A DNA stretch of 63,719 nt from Myxococcales bacterium (lineage in GTDB: Bacteria; Myxococcota_A; Polyangia; GCA-2747355): the NCBI GenBank assembly GCA_020431405.1, contig JAGQIK010000214.1, forward strand, positions 1 to 63,719, written 5' to 3'. The notes below the pieces were generated by a model. The model made no database searches and was not told the DNA's origin. It saw nothing but the letters and a program-made list of their open reading frames with translations. Below are positions 54,697 through 63,530 of the stretch, one piece after another. Every line of letters begins with the position of its first letter. Position 1 is the first letter of the stretch. Made by a program: the position numbers and the translations under genes.

Positions 54697-55179
54697 CTAG
54701 GGGTAGGCGCCCTCGGAGATCCACTGGCGGATCGTGTCGAGGTCGTTTTGCGGCATGGCGGGTGCCGTGTCGCGCGGGTCGACCGGCGAGGGCATGCGCT
54801 CGCCGGAGCGGCCTTCGAGCTTCTGCACCATGTACGAGCTGTCCGGGTCACCGCGCACGATCGTGCAGGCGCCGTTGGAGCGCGACAGCTCGCCGCCCTT
54901 GAAGATGTCGGTGAGCGTCTTGGTGCTGAAGCTCGACTCCGGCGTCGAGGCGCCGTGGCAGACGGCGTTGTTGCAGCTGCAGTTCTTGTCCGCGGCGCAG
55001 TAGTTGGTCTCGAGGATCGGGACGATGTGTGTGGCGTAGCTCAGCGTCGAGGACGGGAACTGGTTGGTGTCGAGCGGGATGTCGCAGTTGGGGCCGTCGC
55101 TGCCGCCGCCGCAAGAGATGAGGGCAAATCCGAGCGCCGAGAGCAGCGCGGCGAGGCAGAGAGGTCGGCTCGTAAGCAT
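54697..55179 (-). CDS. Small haem-binding lipoprotein (cytochrome c-like)
   Basis: About 160 residues; start ATG 55179 is preceded by GGAG. Lipobox FALISC. The mature part carries YATHIVPILETNYC, CSCNNAVCHG (CxxxCH or CxxCH-like) and DPDSSYMVQKLEGRSGERMP with LDTIRQWISEGAYP, all typical of the small planctomycete-type cytochrome domain also fused at 22484. A haem site AVCHG is one residue longer than the canonical CxxCH in one reading (CNNAVCH). It is convergent with bolA and lies 131 nt upstream (minus strand) of the ino1 stop. Confidence 0.8.
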   Translation of the reverse strand: MLTSRPLCLAALLSALGFALISCGGGSDGPNCDIPLDTNQFPSSTLSYATHIVPILETNYCAADKNCSCNNAVCHGASTPESSFSTKTLTDIFKGGELSRSNGACTIVRGDPDSSYMVQKLEGRSGERMPSPVDPRDTAPAMPQNDLDTIRQWISEGAYP

Positions 55180-55310
55180 AGGGTCGCGTCTCCAGGTAAC
55201 GGTTAGGACGCGTGAATTTTTGCAGCGCGCGGCGGGTGGCGCAAGGATCGGTGTGACCCACTGCCCTGCGACCCACGGCCGACCGGCCGCGGCGGCAGTG
55301 GGTGCCGCGG

Positions 55311-56399
55311 CTACTTGCCGGCGACGAAGGCTTCGAGCAGGTCGCGCGCGTCGGAGTCGCGCATCTGCTTGGGCGGGTGCTTCATCAGCCACGCCGACGG
55401 CGCCTCGAGGGGGCCGCCGATCTTGCGGTCGAGAGCCAGCTTGGCGTAGCGGATCGCGTCGATGGCCACACCCGCCGAGTTGGGCGAGTCTTCCACCGAC
55501 AGGCGCGCTTCGAGGTGCATCGGCACGCCGCCGAAGCCTTCGTACTCGAGGCGCAGGAAGCAGACCTTGTTGTCCTTCTGGAACGCGACGTAGTCCGACG
55601 GACCGATGTGGATCTGCTCGGGCGGCAGCGAGACGTCGAGCTGCGACTGCACCGACTCGGTCTTCGAGATCTTCTTCGTCTCGAGCCGCTTCTGCTCGAG
55701 CATGTTGAGGAAGTCCGTGTTGCCGCCGGTGTTGAGCTGGTAGGTCGCGCGGATCTTGACGCCGCGGTCGCACATCGTGCGCGCCAGCACGCGATGCATG
55801 ATCGTGGCGCCGAACTGGCTCTTGATGTCGTCGCCGACGATCGGGATGTTGCGCTGCGTGAACTCGGCGGCGAACTCGGGGTGCGACGCGATGAAGACCG
55901 GCACGCAGTTGACCATCGCGACGCCCGCGTCGAGACAGGCGCGGGCGTAGGCGCGCACGGCCTTGTCCGATCCCACCGGCAGGTAGCAGACGAGCACCTC
56001 GGCGCCGCTTTCGCGCAGCACCTTGGCGACGTCGACGGCCTGCGCGTCGGCGACGCGGAAGGCCTGCTTGTCGGAGTAATTCGCCATGTGCTCGGCGACG
56101 CCGTCATGCAGCGGGCCCATCTGGACCTTCACGCCGTAGCTCGGCAGCTCGCGCTGGAACACCGTCGTGCAGTTGGGCTCGGCGAAGACGGCCTTCTCCA
56201 GGGGCTGGCCGACCTTGCGGCGATCGACGTCGAACGCGGCGACGACTTCGATGTCGCTCACGCCGTACGGCCCGATGCTGCCGTGCATCAGCCCGACGAC
56301 GTCTGCCTCGTCGCGGCCGCGGTAATATTCGATTCCCTGCAGTAGCGAGCTCGCGCAGTTGCCGACACCAGCGATAGCGAGCTTAACAGTGGGCGCCAT
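55311..56399 (-). CDS. Inositol-3-phosphate synthase (myo-inositol-1-phosphate synthase)
   Basis: A 362-residue NAD-dependent enzyme converting glucose-6-phosphate to 1L-myo-inositol-1-phosphate, first step of inositol lipid and thiol synthesis. N-terminal Rossmann motif IAGVGNCASSLLQGIEYY, then VVAAFDVDRRKVG, NCVPVFIASHPEFA, VGDDIKSQFGATI, TYQLNTGGNTDFLNM and PSDYVAFQKDNKV are all family blocks, of the short actinobacterial/archaeal type. AGGAGCACACATG gives a good ribosome site. A TTGACA-type promoter and a hairpin lie upstream. No inositol user is seen in the window. Confidence 0.95.
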   Translation of the reverse strand: MAPTVKLAIAGVGNCASSLLQGIEYYRGRDEADVVGLMHGSIGPYGVSDIEVVAAFDVDRRKVGQPLEKAVFAEPNCTTVFQRELPSYGVKVQMGPLHDGVAEHMANYSDKQAFRVADAQAVDVAKVLRESGAEVLVCYLPVGSDKAVRAYARACLDAGVAMVNCVPVFIASHPEFAAEFTQRNIPIVGDDIKSQFGATIMHRVLARTMCDRGVKIRATYQLNTGGNTDFLNMLEQKRLETKKISKTESVQSQLDVSLPPEQIHIGPSDYVAFQKDNKVCFLRLEYEGFGGVPMHLEARLSVEDSPNSAGVAIDAIRYAKLALDRKIGGPLEAPSAWLMKHPPKQMRDSDARDLLEAFVAGK

Positions 56400-56640
56400 G
56401 TGTGCTCCTGTGGCGATACCTAGCGATCTTGCCGTTTGCACGGCAACAACGCCGTGACGTAGCGCATATCGAATGGACCGTAAAGGCGTTTTCCCGCAGG
56501 TCCTGTGGGGGCCTCTACACGCCGTAACGATCGAGCGGCGCCTAGAGTCGTATCCCGTGACGGGTTTATGTCAATTTTTCGGGGGCTGGCCAGCAGCAAT
56601 TGTGGTGAGGCACGTCACATGAGGATGCCGCGGTGAAGCG
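56400..56640. promoter_or_regulatory. Leader region of the inositol-phosphate synthase gene
   Basis: A possible sigma-70 promoter on the minus strand: TTGACA at 56569-56574 and TACGAC at 56547-56552, 16-nt spacer. The predicted leader of about 140 nt includes a perfect TTGCCGT/ACGGCAA hairpin at 56429-56446, about 30 nt before the start codon. Both are by eye only. Confidence 0.45.
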
Positions 56641-58212
56641 CTAGCGCAGCCGGATGAGGTGCGCTCGCAGCGCCGCCTCGAGCCGGATTTTGCGCGGGCG
56701 CAGCCCCGCGAGCGAGACGCGGCTGTGGTGGATGCCGCTGATCTGCACCGCCGAGGCGCTGAGCAGGCGCGAGCCGACATCGAGGTGATGGATGGCGCCG
56801 ACGATCTCCTCGCAGCTGACGTCCAGCGCGCCCTCGGGCGCTTCGCCCTCGCGGCGATGTGACAGGCTGCCGCTCACGCGCAGCGCGCGCACGCCCTTGC
56901 GCCGGTCGCCGTCGCCGAGCGCGATGGAGAGCGGGCCGAGCGGCAGGCGCGCGGTGCCCTCGTGCTCGAGCATGACCTCGCGCACGTTGACGTCGAGGCT
57001 GTGAAGCTGCAGCGGCGGGGGCGCGGCGCTGTCGCCCGCGCCCGCGCCGAGGTCGACGTGCACTTCGGGAGTCGCCAGTGTGCGCAGCCGCACGCGGCCG
57101 GCGCGTGCCAGCGCCTGGCCGGTGGCGTCGAGCTTGAAGCTCAGCAGCGTCTCGTTGTCGAAGGTCACCAGCGGGATGACGTCCTTTTCGAGCACCAGCT
57201 GGTCGCCGACGAGCTCGAAGTCGAGCGCCGCGCTCTCGAGCGCCGAGAGGCCGCGCTCGAGCGCGCCGTACTCGATGCTGCCATCGATGATGGGCAGCAC
57301 GAAGTGGTGGCGTGCGCGCCGGCGGCCGACGATGGGCAGCGTCGCGTCGACATCGCACTCGATGTCGAGGTCGCCGAGCAGTGCGTCGAGCGCTTCGAGC
57401 TGCGCGGCGCGCCGCGCGCGGGCCTCGGCCTGCTCGGTGTGCTCGGCGTGCTCGGTGTGCTCCGATGCGGGCGCAGGCGCGGGCGCGGGCGCGGGCGTAG
57501 AAGCAGACGTTGACGCGGTGAAGGTCAGCTCGAGCTGCGCGTGCTCGCTGGTCAGCACCGGCGCCTCGAGCTGACCGCCGGCGTGAAGTCGCAACCCCTC
57601 GGGCAGCGCGACGGCCTCGGCCCGCAACGTGACGGTCGGGCTGTCGAGGCCGAGCCCGCGCGCCTCGGCGCGCGCCGCGTGCAGCTCGAGGCCGCGCTCG
57701 TGCAGCGCCAGCTCGACGCCCTGCAGCGTGAGATGGCCACGCAGCGCCAGCGCGCCGATGTCGAGGGCGACGTCGGCTTCGAGCTCGGCGGCGTAGAGCT
57801 GCGCCGAGAGGCTGGCGCCGACGCGCGCCTCGCGCACCACGACCCCGCTCAGACGCAGCGCCGTGGCGCGCGCAGCGAGGCTAGCGCTGGCGACGGACAG
57901 CTCGAGCTGCCGCGCCTCGACGCGTGCGAGCTCGAGCAACTCGAGCGACACGCCAGCGGCTGCGTTGAGGCCTAGCGCCAGCGGACCGTTCGCACGCAGG
58001 CCCTCGAGCGCCACGCCGTCGAGCGTCAGCTGTGTCTTGTCGTCGCGCAGGCCGAGGCTCAGCTCGAGTCGCTCGACCTCGAGCCCCTCGGCGCGCAGCG
58101 CGGGTTCGGCCGCTTCCGTGCTGGCTCGCACGAGCGACAGCGCACGCAGCGTCAGCCGCTGCGCCGCAGCGCCGATGCGCAGAGGTCCGATGTTCAGCAG
58201 CTGCTCGCTCAT
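56641..58212 (-). CDS. AsmA/DUF748-like beta-rich protein
   Basis: About 523 residues from the ATG at 58212 (MSEQLLNIGPLRIG); longer starts at 58263 or 58290 would add a hydrophobic segment but run into the divergent kinase gene. The sequence alternates strands such as VELALHERGLELHAARAEARGLG and LSIALGDGDRRKGVRALRVSG, typical of AsmA-like or LPS-bridge beta-taco proteins. A His/Thr/Glu repeat (EHTEHAEHTEQ) and an Ala/Pro run sit near residue 245. No catalytic site. The lack of a clear signal peptide at the chosen start is a doubt. Confidence 0.6.
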   Translation of the reverse strand: MSEQLLNIGPLRIGAAAQRLTLRALSLVRASTEAAEPALRAEGLEVERLELSLGLRDDKTQLTLDGVALEGLRANGPLALGLNAAAGVSLELLELARVEARQLELSVASASLAARATALRLSGVVVREARVGASLSAQLYAAELEADVALDIGALALRGHLTLQGVELALHERGLELHAARAEARGLGLDSPTVTLRAEAVALPEGLRLHAGGQLEAPVLTSEHAQLELTFTASTSASTPAPAPAPAPASEHTEHAEHTEQAEARARRAAQLEALDALLGDLDIECDVDATLPIVGRRRARHHFVLPIIDGSIEYGALERGLSALESAALDFELVGDQLVLEKDVIPLVTFDNETLLSFKLDATGQALARAGRVRLRTLATPEVHVDLGAGAGDSAAPPPLQLHSLDVNVREVMLEHEGTARLPLGPLSIALGDGDRRKGVRALRVSGSLSHRREGEAPEGALDVSCEEIVGAIHHLDVGSRLLSASAVQISGIHHSRVSLAGLRPRKIRLEAALRAHLIRLR

Positions 58213-58261
58213 GCCGCGCGCGGAGGTTGCCGTGTGGCCGGGTCGAGGAGCGGATGCTAGC

Positions 58262-60046
58262 ATGAGCGCGAGCAGCGAGATGGCGACCATGCAGCAGGAA
58301 GAGCTCGTCGGTCAGGTCCTTCAGGGCACCTACCGCGTGGAGCGGGAGCTGGGCGCGGGCGGCATGGGCGTCGTCTACGAGGCCGCACACGTGCGGCTGG
58401 CGCGCCGCTTCGCGATCAAGCTGCTCTACCCCAACGTCGCCGCGCACCCGGAGGCGCTGGCGCGCTTTCGCCGCGAGGCCGAGGTCACCTCGAGCATCGG
58501 CCACCCGCATATCGTCGAGGTGGTCGACTTCAATCAGACCGACGGCGGCTCGCCCTACATCGTGATGGAGCTGCTGCAGGGCGAAGACCTCGATACGCGG
58601 ATGCAGCGCGTGGGGCGCTTCGAGCTTCCCGCCGCGCTGAGCGTCTTCTATCAGACGGCGTCGGGGCTCGCCGCGGCGCACGAGCGCGGCGTGATCCATC
58701 GCGACCTCAAGCCGCCCAACCTGTTTCTGGCGCGCCTCGGCGGACGTGACGACTGGGTCAAGATCGTCGACTTCGGCATCTCCAAGGTGCTCGGCTCGCG
58801 CAGCGTGGTCACGCGCACGCACACGACGATGGGCACGCCGAGCTACATGGCGCCCGAGCAGGCCGAAGGGCGAGCTGCGGCGGTCGACGCGCGCAGCGAC
58901 ATCTTCGCGCTGGGCACGATCCTCTACGAGATGATCAGCGGCCGGCCGCCGTTTACCGGCGAGTCGATCCCGACGGTGCTCTACAAGGTCGTGCACCACG
59001 ATCCGCCCTCGCTCAGCTCGCTGCGCAGCGATCTGCCACCGCAGCTGGCCTTGGCCGTGGGGCGCGCGTTGGCCAAGAGCCCCGGCGATCGCTTCCAGAG
59101 CATGGGCGAGTTTGCCGCTGCCGTGCGCGCGGCAGTGCCCGACGTCGCTGACACGAGCCTGGCCAACATCAGCAACAGCAGCAGCGCCAGCACAGCGCCG
59201 GGCCTCGGCCCTGGGGCGCCCACGGGCGAGCAGGGCACCGTGTCGGGCAAGCGCGCCGCCCCCAAGAACACCACGCTGTCGGGCAGCGCGGGGCAGCTCG
59301 AGAGCACGCTGGCGCCTCCGCGCAATCGCAGCGCGCTGTGGATCGCGCTCGGGCTGCTGCTGATCGGCGGTGGCAGCGGGGTCGGCTGGTGGTTCGCGCG
59401 AGGCGGCGGTGACAAGTCGGCCAGCGCGGCGGGGAGCGCGGCGGCTGGCAGCGGCCTGGCCACCGGCAGCGCGGCCGGCAGCGGCAGCGGCAGCGCCAAC
59501 GCCAAGCTCGCCGTGGCGCCCGCCAGAGGTGGCAGCGGCGGCAGCGGCGCCAGCGAGGCCAGCAGCGGCAGCGCCCGAGGCAGCGGATCACGGGGCAGCA
59601 CGTCGCGCGGCAGCGGGTCGAGCGCGAGCCCGTCGCGGGGCACGGGCAGCGGCGCCAGCGCCAAGGCGACGCACGCCAGCGGCGTGCGGCCGAGCAAGGC
59701 CGCGCAGCCCAAGCGCGTGGTGCTGAGCGTGCCGCTCGCCGGCGTGCGCTGTGTGGCGTCGTTCGACGGCGGCAAGTCCGCGGCACGCGGGCCCTGCACG
59801 CTGAAAGTGCCGCGCGGCTACGTCCAGCTGACGGTCACGCGCGCTGGCTACGCCAGCTACAAGCAGCGCGTTTTGGTCGTCGAGCAGCGCACCGTGCACC
59901 GCGTGGCCCTCGACCGGCGCACCAAGCGCATCGTCACGCCGGCGCAGCTGGCGGCCAGTCGGCGCAAGACCAAGCCGATCAAGGCGAGCGGCGGCAGGAA
60001 GCCGCCCGCGACAAAAAAGCCCACCTCGCCGAGCTACTGGCCTTAG
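58262..60046 (+). CDS. Ser/Thr protein kinase with Gly/Ser-rich linker and PEGA-like domain
   Basis: A 594-residue kinase; three in-frame ATGs (58262, 58280, 58289) are possible. Glycine loop LGAGGMGVVYEA, Lys53 in AIKLLYP, HRDLKPPN with Asp148, DFG at 170-172, and SYMAPEQAEGRAAAVDARSD are intact. One membrane helix (ALWIALGLLLIGGGSGVGWWFA) begins about residue 359. A Gly/Ser repeat linker (SGSARGSGSRGSTS) follows, and then a PEGA-like unit: VRCVASFDGGKSAARG, LKVPRGYVQLTVTRAGYASYK and RVALDRR. Divergent from the AsmA-like gene; the next gene encodes a TolB-like/barrel protein. Confidence 0.94.
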   Translation: MSASSEMATMQQEELVGQVLQGTYRVERELGAGGMGVVYEAAHVRLARRFAIKLLYPNVAAHPEALARFRREAEVTSSIGHPHIVEVVDFNQTDGGSPYIVMELLQGEDLDTRMQRVGRFELPAALSVFYQTASGLAAAHERGVIHRDLKPPNLFLARLGGRDDWVKIVDFGISKVLGSRSVVTRTHTTMGTPSYMAPEQAEGRAAAVDARSDIFALGTILYEMISGRPPFTGESIPTVLYKVVHHDPPSLSSLRSDLPPQLALAVGRALAKSPGDRFQSMGEFAAAVRAAVPDVADTSLANISNSSSASTAPGLGPGAPTGEQGTVSGKRAAPKNTTLSGSAGQLESTLAPPRNRSALWIALGLLLIGGGSGVGWWFARGGGDKSASAAGSAAAGSGLATGSAAGSGSGSANAKLAVAPARGGSGGSGASEASSGSARGSGSRGSTSRGSGSSASPSRGTGSGASAKATHASGVRPSKAAQPKRVVLSVPLAGVRCVASFDGGKSAARGPCTLKVPRGYVQLTVTRAGYASYKQRVLVVEQRTVHRVALDRRTKRIVTPAQLAASRRKTKPIKASGGRKPPATKKPTSPSYWP

Positions 60047-60170
60047 GGCGATTGGCCGTGGGGCGGTGGCGTGCTAGGCCGCGCGCGGGTTGCGCCCGCT
60101 GCGCGAGTCCTCGATAGTAGCGGCGATCCAACACGTTGTTCCTTCGCGACTCGCTCTGGAGGCCAATGGC

Positions 60171-61349
60171 ATGGCGCGCCTCGCACGCCACTTCGCGCTG
60201 ATTGCGCTGTTTCTCGTCTCGCTGCTGCCAGGTCGCGCGCACGCTGACCAACCCGTCGTGCTGCTGGTCAAACCGGCCACGTCCGGTGCCGTCACGCGCC
60301 ATCAGATCGGCGCGGTGCACCTCGCCGTGCGCGAAGCCATCGGCAAGGCCGGCGCCGGCATCGCCGTGCTCGGCGACGTCAAGGTGCAGGCGCAGCTCAA
60401 AAGGCTCGGCGCCAGCGACCTCTCGAGCAGACCCAAGTCGCTCGAGGTGGCCAAAGGCATCGGTGCGCACGCGGTGCTGCGCTATCAGATCATCAAGACC
60501 AAGGTCGGCACCAAGCTGCGCATGGCGGTCTACACGGTGGCGGGTAAGGCGTCGCTGCTCGAGCGCGAGCAGCCCGACGACATGACCAACGCAGCCGCGG
60601 GATCGATGGTCAAGGAGCTGCTCAAGGGTGCGCTGCCGGCGGCGGGCGCAGCGGTGGTGCCGAAGGCGAAGCAGGGCAAGGGCACGCCGACGGACCCGAA
60701 GGCGAATCGGGGCACTGGGACGGGCACGGGCACGGGCACGGGCACGGGTAGCCCGGGCGCTGCTGTCGGGGCGAGCGTCTGGTCGAGCAGTGGGTTGACG
60801 CTGCAGATCCATCTCGGCGGCGCGATCCCGCTCGGCTCGGGGGCCACCGAGTTTCTCAGCGCCGGCTTTCGCTTCGCCGCCATCGCCGGCTTCGAGATCA
60901 AGCTCGGCGCGCACGCGTCGCTGGCGCCGGAGGTGGCGCTGCGCCTGACGACCGGCTCGTGGAAGGACGGCTCGAGCATCGCGGGCATCCCCATCGCCAA
61001 GGGCGGCGCCACGATGACGACCTTCGGCGGCGGGCTGCGCCTTTCGATCTACGCCTGGCGCCTGGGCTTCGTCGTCGCTGCCCACGCCGGCTTCGGCAAC
61101 ATCACCGTCACCTTCGAGGACAGCAGCGGCGCCTCGGCCGACGACTCCAACCTCGGCTTCGCCTTCGGCACCGACTTCGGCGTCCAGTTCCAGGTCTTGC
61201 GCTACCTCGCCGCGGGTCTGTTCTTCGACATCACCAAGACCTTCACCGACGGCTTCCAGATCGACGTCGGCACGAGCACGGCCGGCGACGACATCTCGGG
61301 GCTCGCCTTGAGCATCGGCCTCGCCATCAAGGGCAAGCTGCCGCTCTAG
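60171..61349 (+). CDS. Exported TolB-like domain plus beta-barrel-like protein
   Basis: About 392 residues. GGAGG is 8 nt before the ATG at 60171. Signal peptide ends at GRAHAD. The first half has a TolB-N-type domain: AVREAIGKAGAGIAVLGDVKVQAQL and IGAHAVLRYQIIKTKVGTKLRM. A 6-nt repeat gives a GTGTGTGTGT linker (about 210-225). The second half is amphipathic strands (LTLQIHLGGAIPLG, FRFAAIAGFEIKLG, GLFFDITKTFTDGFQ), ending GLAIKGKLPL like an outer-membrane barrel with a terminal aromatic-poor strand. Layout matches the protein at 12363, also next to a kinase. Confidence 0.7.
   Translation: MARLARHFALIALFLVSLLPGRAHADQPVVLLVKPATSGAVTRHQIGAVHLAVREAIGKAGAGIAVLGDVKVQAQLKRLGASDLSSRPKSLEVAKGIGAHAVLRYQIIKTKVGTKLRMAVYTVAGKASLLEREQPDDMTNAAAGSMVKELLKGALPAAGAAVVPKAKQGKGTPTDPKANRGTGTGTGTGTGTGSPGAAVGASVWSSSGLTLQIHLGGAIPLGSGATEFLSAGFRFAAIAGFEIKLGAHASLAPEVALRLTTGSWKDGSSIAGIPIAKGGATMTTFGGGLRLSIYAWRLGFVVAAHAGFGNITVTFEDSSGASADDSNLGFAFGTDFGVQFQVLRYLAAGLFFDITKTFTDGFQIDVGTSTAGDDISGLALSIGLAIKGKLPL
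60713..60752. repeat. 6-nt GGCACG tandem repeat
   Basis: About five GGCACG/GGGACG units encode the (GT)n linker in the exported protein. Confidence 0.8.
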
Positions 61350-61359
61350 AGCGATCGCG

Positions 61360-61914
61360 ATGGACGAGACGATCAAGCGCAAGCGCTACGAGCTCTCGAC
61401 GCGCGTCGCGTACCACAATCGCTATTTCCAGGTGACCCACGACCGCTATCGCCTGCCGCGTGACGGCGGCGAGGGCGACTACTACTTCGTCGAGCTGCCC
61501 GGCTCGACGATGATCGTGCCGCAGCTCGATGACGGGCGCTTCGTGCTCGTGCGCCAGCACCGCTATCCGTGGTCGCGCTCGAGCCTCGAGTTCCCCGGCG
61601 GCGGCATCAAGCACGGCCTCGATCCGCTCGACAACGCGCGCGAGGAGCTGCGCGAGGAGGCTGGCTACGCGGCGAGCGACTGGCGCCGGCTCGGCGCCTT
61701 CGCGCCCTGCAACGGGTTGACCACCGAGATGTGCCACGTGTTCTTGGCGCGCGGCCTGAGCCAGGTCGGCGTCGCGCCCGAGCCCACCGAGGACCTGTCG
61801 GTGGTGCTGCTCACGCGCGACGAGCTCGAAGCGGCGATCGGCTCCGGCGAGCTTTGGGACGGCCAGGCGATCTGCTGCGTGGCCTTCCTCGATCGCTACC
61901 AGGGCTCTTTGTAG
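61360..61914 (+). CDS. Nudix hydrolase (ADP-ribose pyrophosphatase-like)
   Basis: A 184-residue enzyme with Nudix box GGGIKHGLDPLDNAREELREEAGY split as GGIxxGxDP and REELREEAG. The two catalytic Glu of REELREEAG are kept. The first Glu of the canonical box is Leu here (GLDP instead of GESP). Surrounding signatures VRQHRYPWSRSSLEFPGGG and LGAFAPCNGLTTEMCHVFLARGL match ADP-ribose pyrophosphatase-type NUDIX proteins. It hydrolyses nucleoside-diphosphate-X substrates; exact substrate unknown. It overlaps the convergent zinc-ribbon gene by 19 nt at the 3' ends. Confidence 0.9.
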   Translation: MDETIKRKRYELSTRVAYHNRYFQVTHDRYRLPRDGGEGDYYFVELPGSTMIVPQLDDGRFVLVRQHRYPWSRSSLEFPGGGIKHGLDPLDNAREELREEAGYAASDWRRLGAFAPCNGLTTEMCHVFLARGLSQVGVAPEPTEDLSVVLLTRDELEAAIGSGELWDGQAICCVAFLDRYQGSL

Positions 61915-62351
61915 AACAGCCGCTTGAGGCGTGCCAGCAGCGAGGGCCGCTCGTCGCGCACGTGCTCCTCGTCGGGCAGCCGATAGGCCGCCAGCGCACG
62001 GAGATCAGCGAGCGTGGCGTAGATCGCCTGGCAGCCGCCGCAGCGCCACACGCTCGGGCCCTCCATGTACGTCTGCCGCTGAAAGTGCAGCGCACAATCG
62101 GGGCAGGACGTTCCCTCGGCGTCGACGGCGGGGCCCTTGGTCAGGCGCGCCTCGAGATGTTGCTCGAGCACGCCGCGCGACAGCTCGCCAGGCTCGCCGT
62201 CGAAGTAGTCGAGAAACGCGCTGCCGCAGCGCGCGCAGAGGTCGACGCGCGCCGGCTCGTCGCTGCCCGTGACGGCCACCGAGACCTCGTCCATCAGCTC
62301 GTCGCAGCTCGGGCAGTGGCGCAGGCGCTGACGATACATGGGCAACAGCAT
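61896..62351 (-). CDS. Double zinc-ribbon protein
   Basis: 151 residues from ATG 62351 (or 147 from 62339). Four CxxC pairs form two zinc ribbons: CPSCDELMD with CARCGSAFLDYF (first), and CPDCALHF with CGGCQAIYATLADL (second). A basic C-terminus (LLARLKRLFYKEPW) follows. Related to short zinc-ribbon proteins that precede nucleic-acid enzymes or act in adaptor roles. Ends overlap the Nudix gene; divergent from the serine hydrolase. Confidence 0.8.
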   Translation of the reverse strand: MLLPMYRQRLRHCPSCDELMDEVSVAVTGSDEPARVDLCARCGSAFLDYFDGEPGELSRGVLEQHLEARLTKGPAVDAEGTSCPDCALHFQRQTYMEGPSVWRCGGCQAIYATLADLRALAAYRLPDEEHVRDERPSLLARLKRLFYKEPW

Positions 62352-62375
62352 AGCGTGCCCGAACGTAGGATGATC

Positions 62376-63431
62376 ATGCGCCGCATCGCATCGCTCGCCG
62401 TCGCGCTCTGCTCGCTGTGTGCCGTGACGCGCGCCCAGGCCGCGCCCGCCGTGCGCGCAGTGGCGCCGAGCAGTGTCGACCGCCAGCTGCTGCAGCGCGC
62501 CTTCGCGCGTGCCGGCTACCGCCCGCCCGCCGGAGCGCGCCTGCTGATCACGCGCGTCTCGCCGCGCCGCAGCCGCGCCGCAGCCGCGCGCGCGCCGACC
62601 TACCAGCGCTTCAGCTTCGCTGACAGCGGCGTCACCGTCGGCGGCTTCTGGCCCGCCTCGACGGTCAAGCTGTGGGCCGCCGTCGGCGCGCTGCTCGTCG
62701 CCCGCGCCGCCGGGCTCGACAGCCGCGCGCGCGTGCGCATGCGCGACAGCTACGGCCGCTATCGCGGCACGCTCGCCGCGCTGATACGCCCGGCGATCCT
62801 GTGGAGCAGCAACCGCGCCTACGATCGCCTTGTGATGGTCGCCGGCGCCGACCACCTCAACACCACGCTCGCGCGCCGCTACGCCCTCTCGGGGCTCGTC
62901 ATCCAGTGCCCCTACTTCGGCGGCCCGAGCCTCGACTCGCCCGCGCTGCGCCTCGGCAGCACGTCGCTCGCCGCGCGTCCCATGCGCGCCCGCTTCGCAC
63001 GCTGCGCCTCGCCGCAGAACTGCGCCAGCATGCTCTTGCTGCAGGAGGTGCTGCGCCGCGTGGTGCTGCACGACGAGCTGCCGCCGGCCGAGCGCTTCCC
63101 GCTCGCCGCGCGCGACGTGCGCCTGCTGCGCCGCGTGCTGCTGCGTGCGCGCGACAAGGTCGGTCGCGCCGCGCGCGCCGCCCTGCGCACGCGCGCGCTG
63201 CGCATCTACAACAAAGCGGGTCGCTACCCCGGCATGGATCACCTCGACAACGCGCTGATCGTCGCCGCCGACGGCCGGCGCTACCTCGTCACCGCCTCGG
63301 TGCCCTATAGCCGCAGCGCGCGCACCGATCGCGCCACCGCCCGCCAGCTTCACGAGCTGGTCTACCGCGGCCTGCTCGCCCTCGAGCGCCGCCACGACAG
63401 CGCCCGCAAAAAAGTCCCCCCGGCTCTGTAA
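62376..63431 (+). CDS. Exported serine hydrolase of the beta-lactamase/D-Ala-D-Ala peptidase fold
   Basis: About 351 residues from ATG 62376 (an ATG at 62370 is also in frame). Signal peptide ends at TRAQAA. The active-site motifs are SxxK (Ser95-Thr-Val-Lys98 in GFWPASTVKLW), SxN (Ser144-Ser-Asn146 in ILWSSNRAYD) and a KAG in IYNKAGRYPG in place of the usual K(T/S)G. A Glu as in class A beta-lactamases is not evident, so it is more probably a carboxypeptidase-like or unknown hydrolase acting on peptidoglycan than a lactamase. The region before the domain is Arg-rich. Confidence 0.75.
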   Translation: MRRIASLAVALCSLCAVTRAQAAPAVRAVAPSSVDRQLLQRAFARAGYRPPAGARLLITRVSPRRSRAAAARAPTYQRFSFADSGVTVGGFWPASTVKLWAAVGALLVARAAGLDSRARVRMRDSYGRYRGTLAALIRPAILWSSNRAYDRLVMVAGADHLNTTLARRYALSGLVIQCPYFGGPSLDSPALRLGSTSLAARPMRARFARCASPQNCASMLLLQEVLRRVVLHDELPPAERFPLAARDVRLLRRVLLRARDKVGRAARAALRTRALRIYNKAGRYPGMDHLDNALIVAADGRRYLVTASVPYSRSARTDRATARQLHELVYRGLLALERRHDSARKKVPPAL

Positions 63432-63530
63432 GCGCGCCCCGTCCCTCCGCGTTGGGCCCACGAACGCACACACACACCACTTGCCGCGGCCTCGCGGCCA
63501 AAAATTGGGCCTGTCACCGAGAGGGACGCC

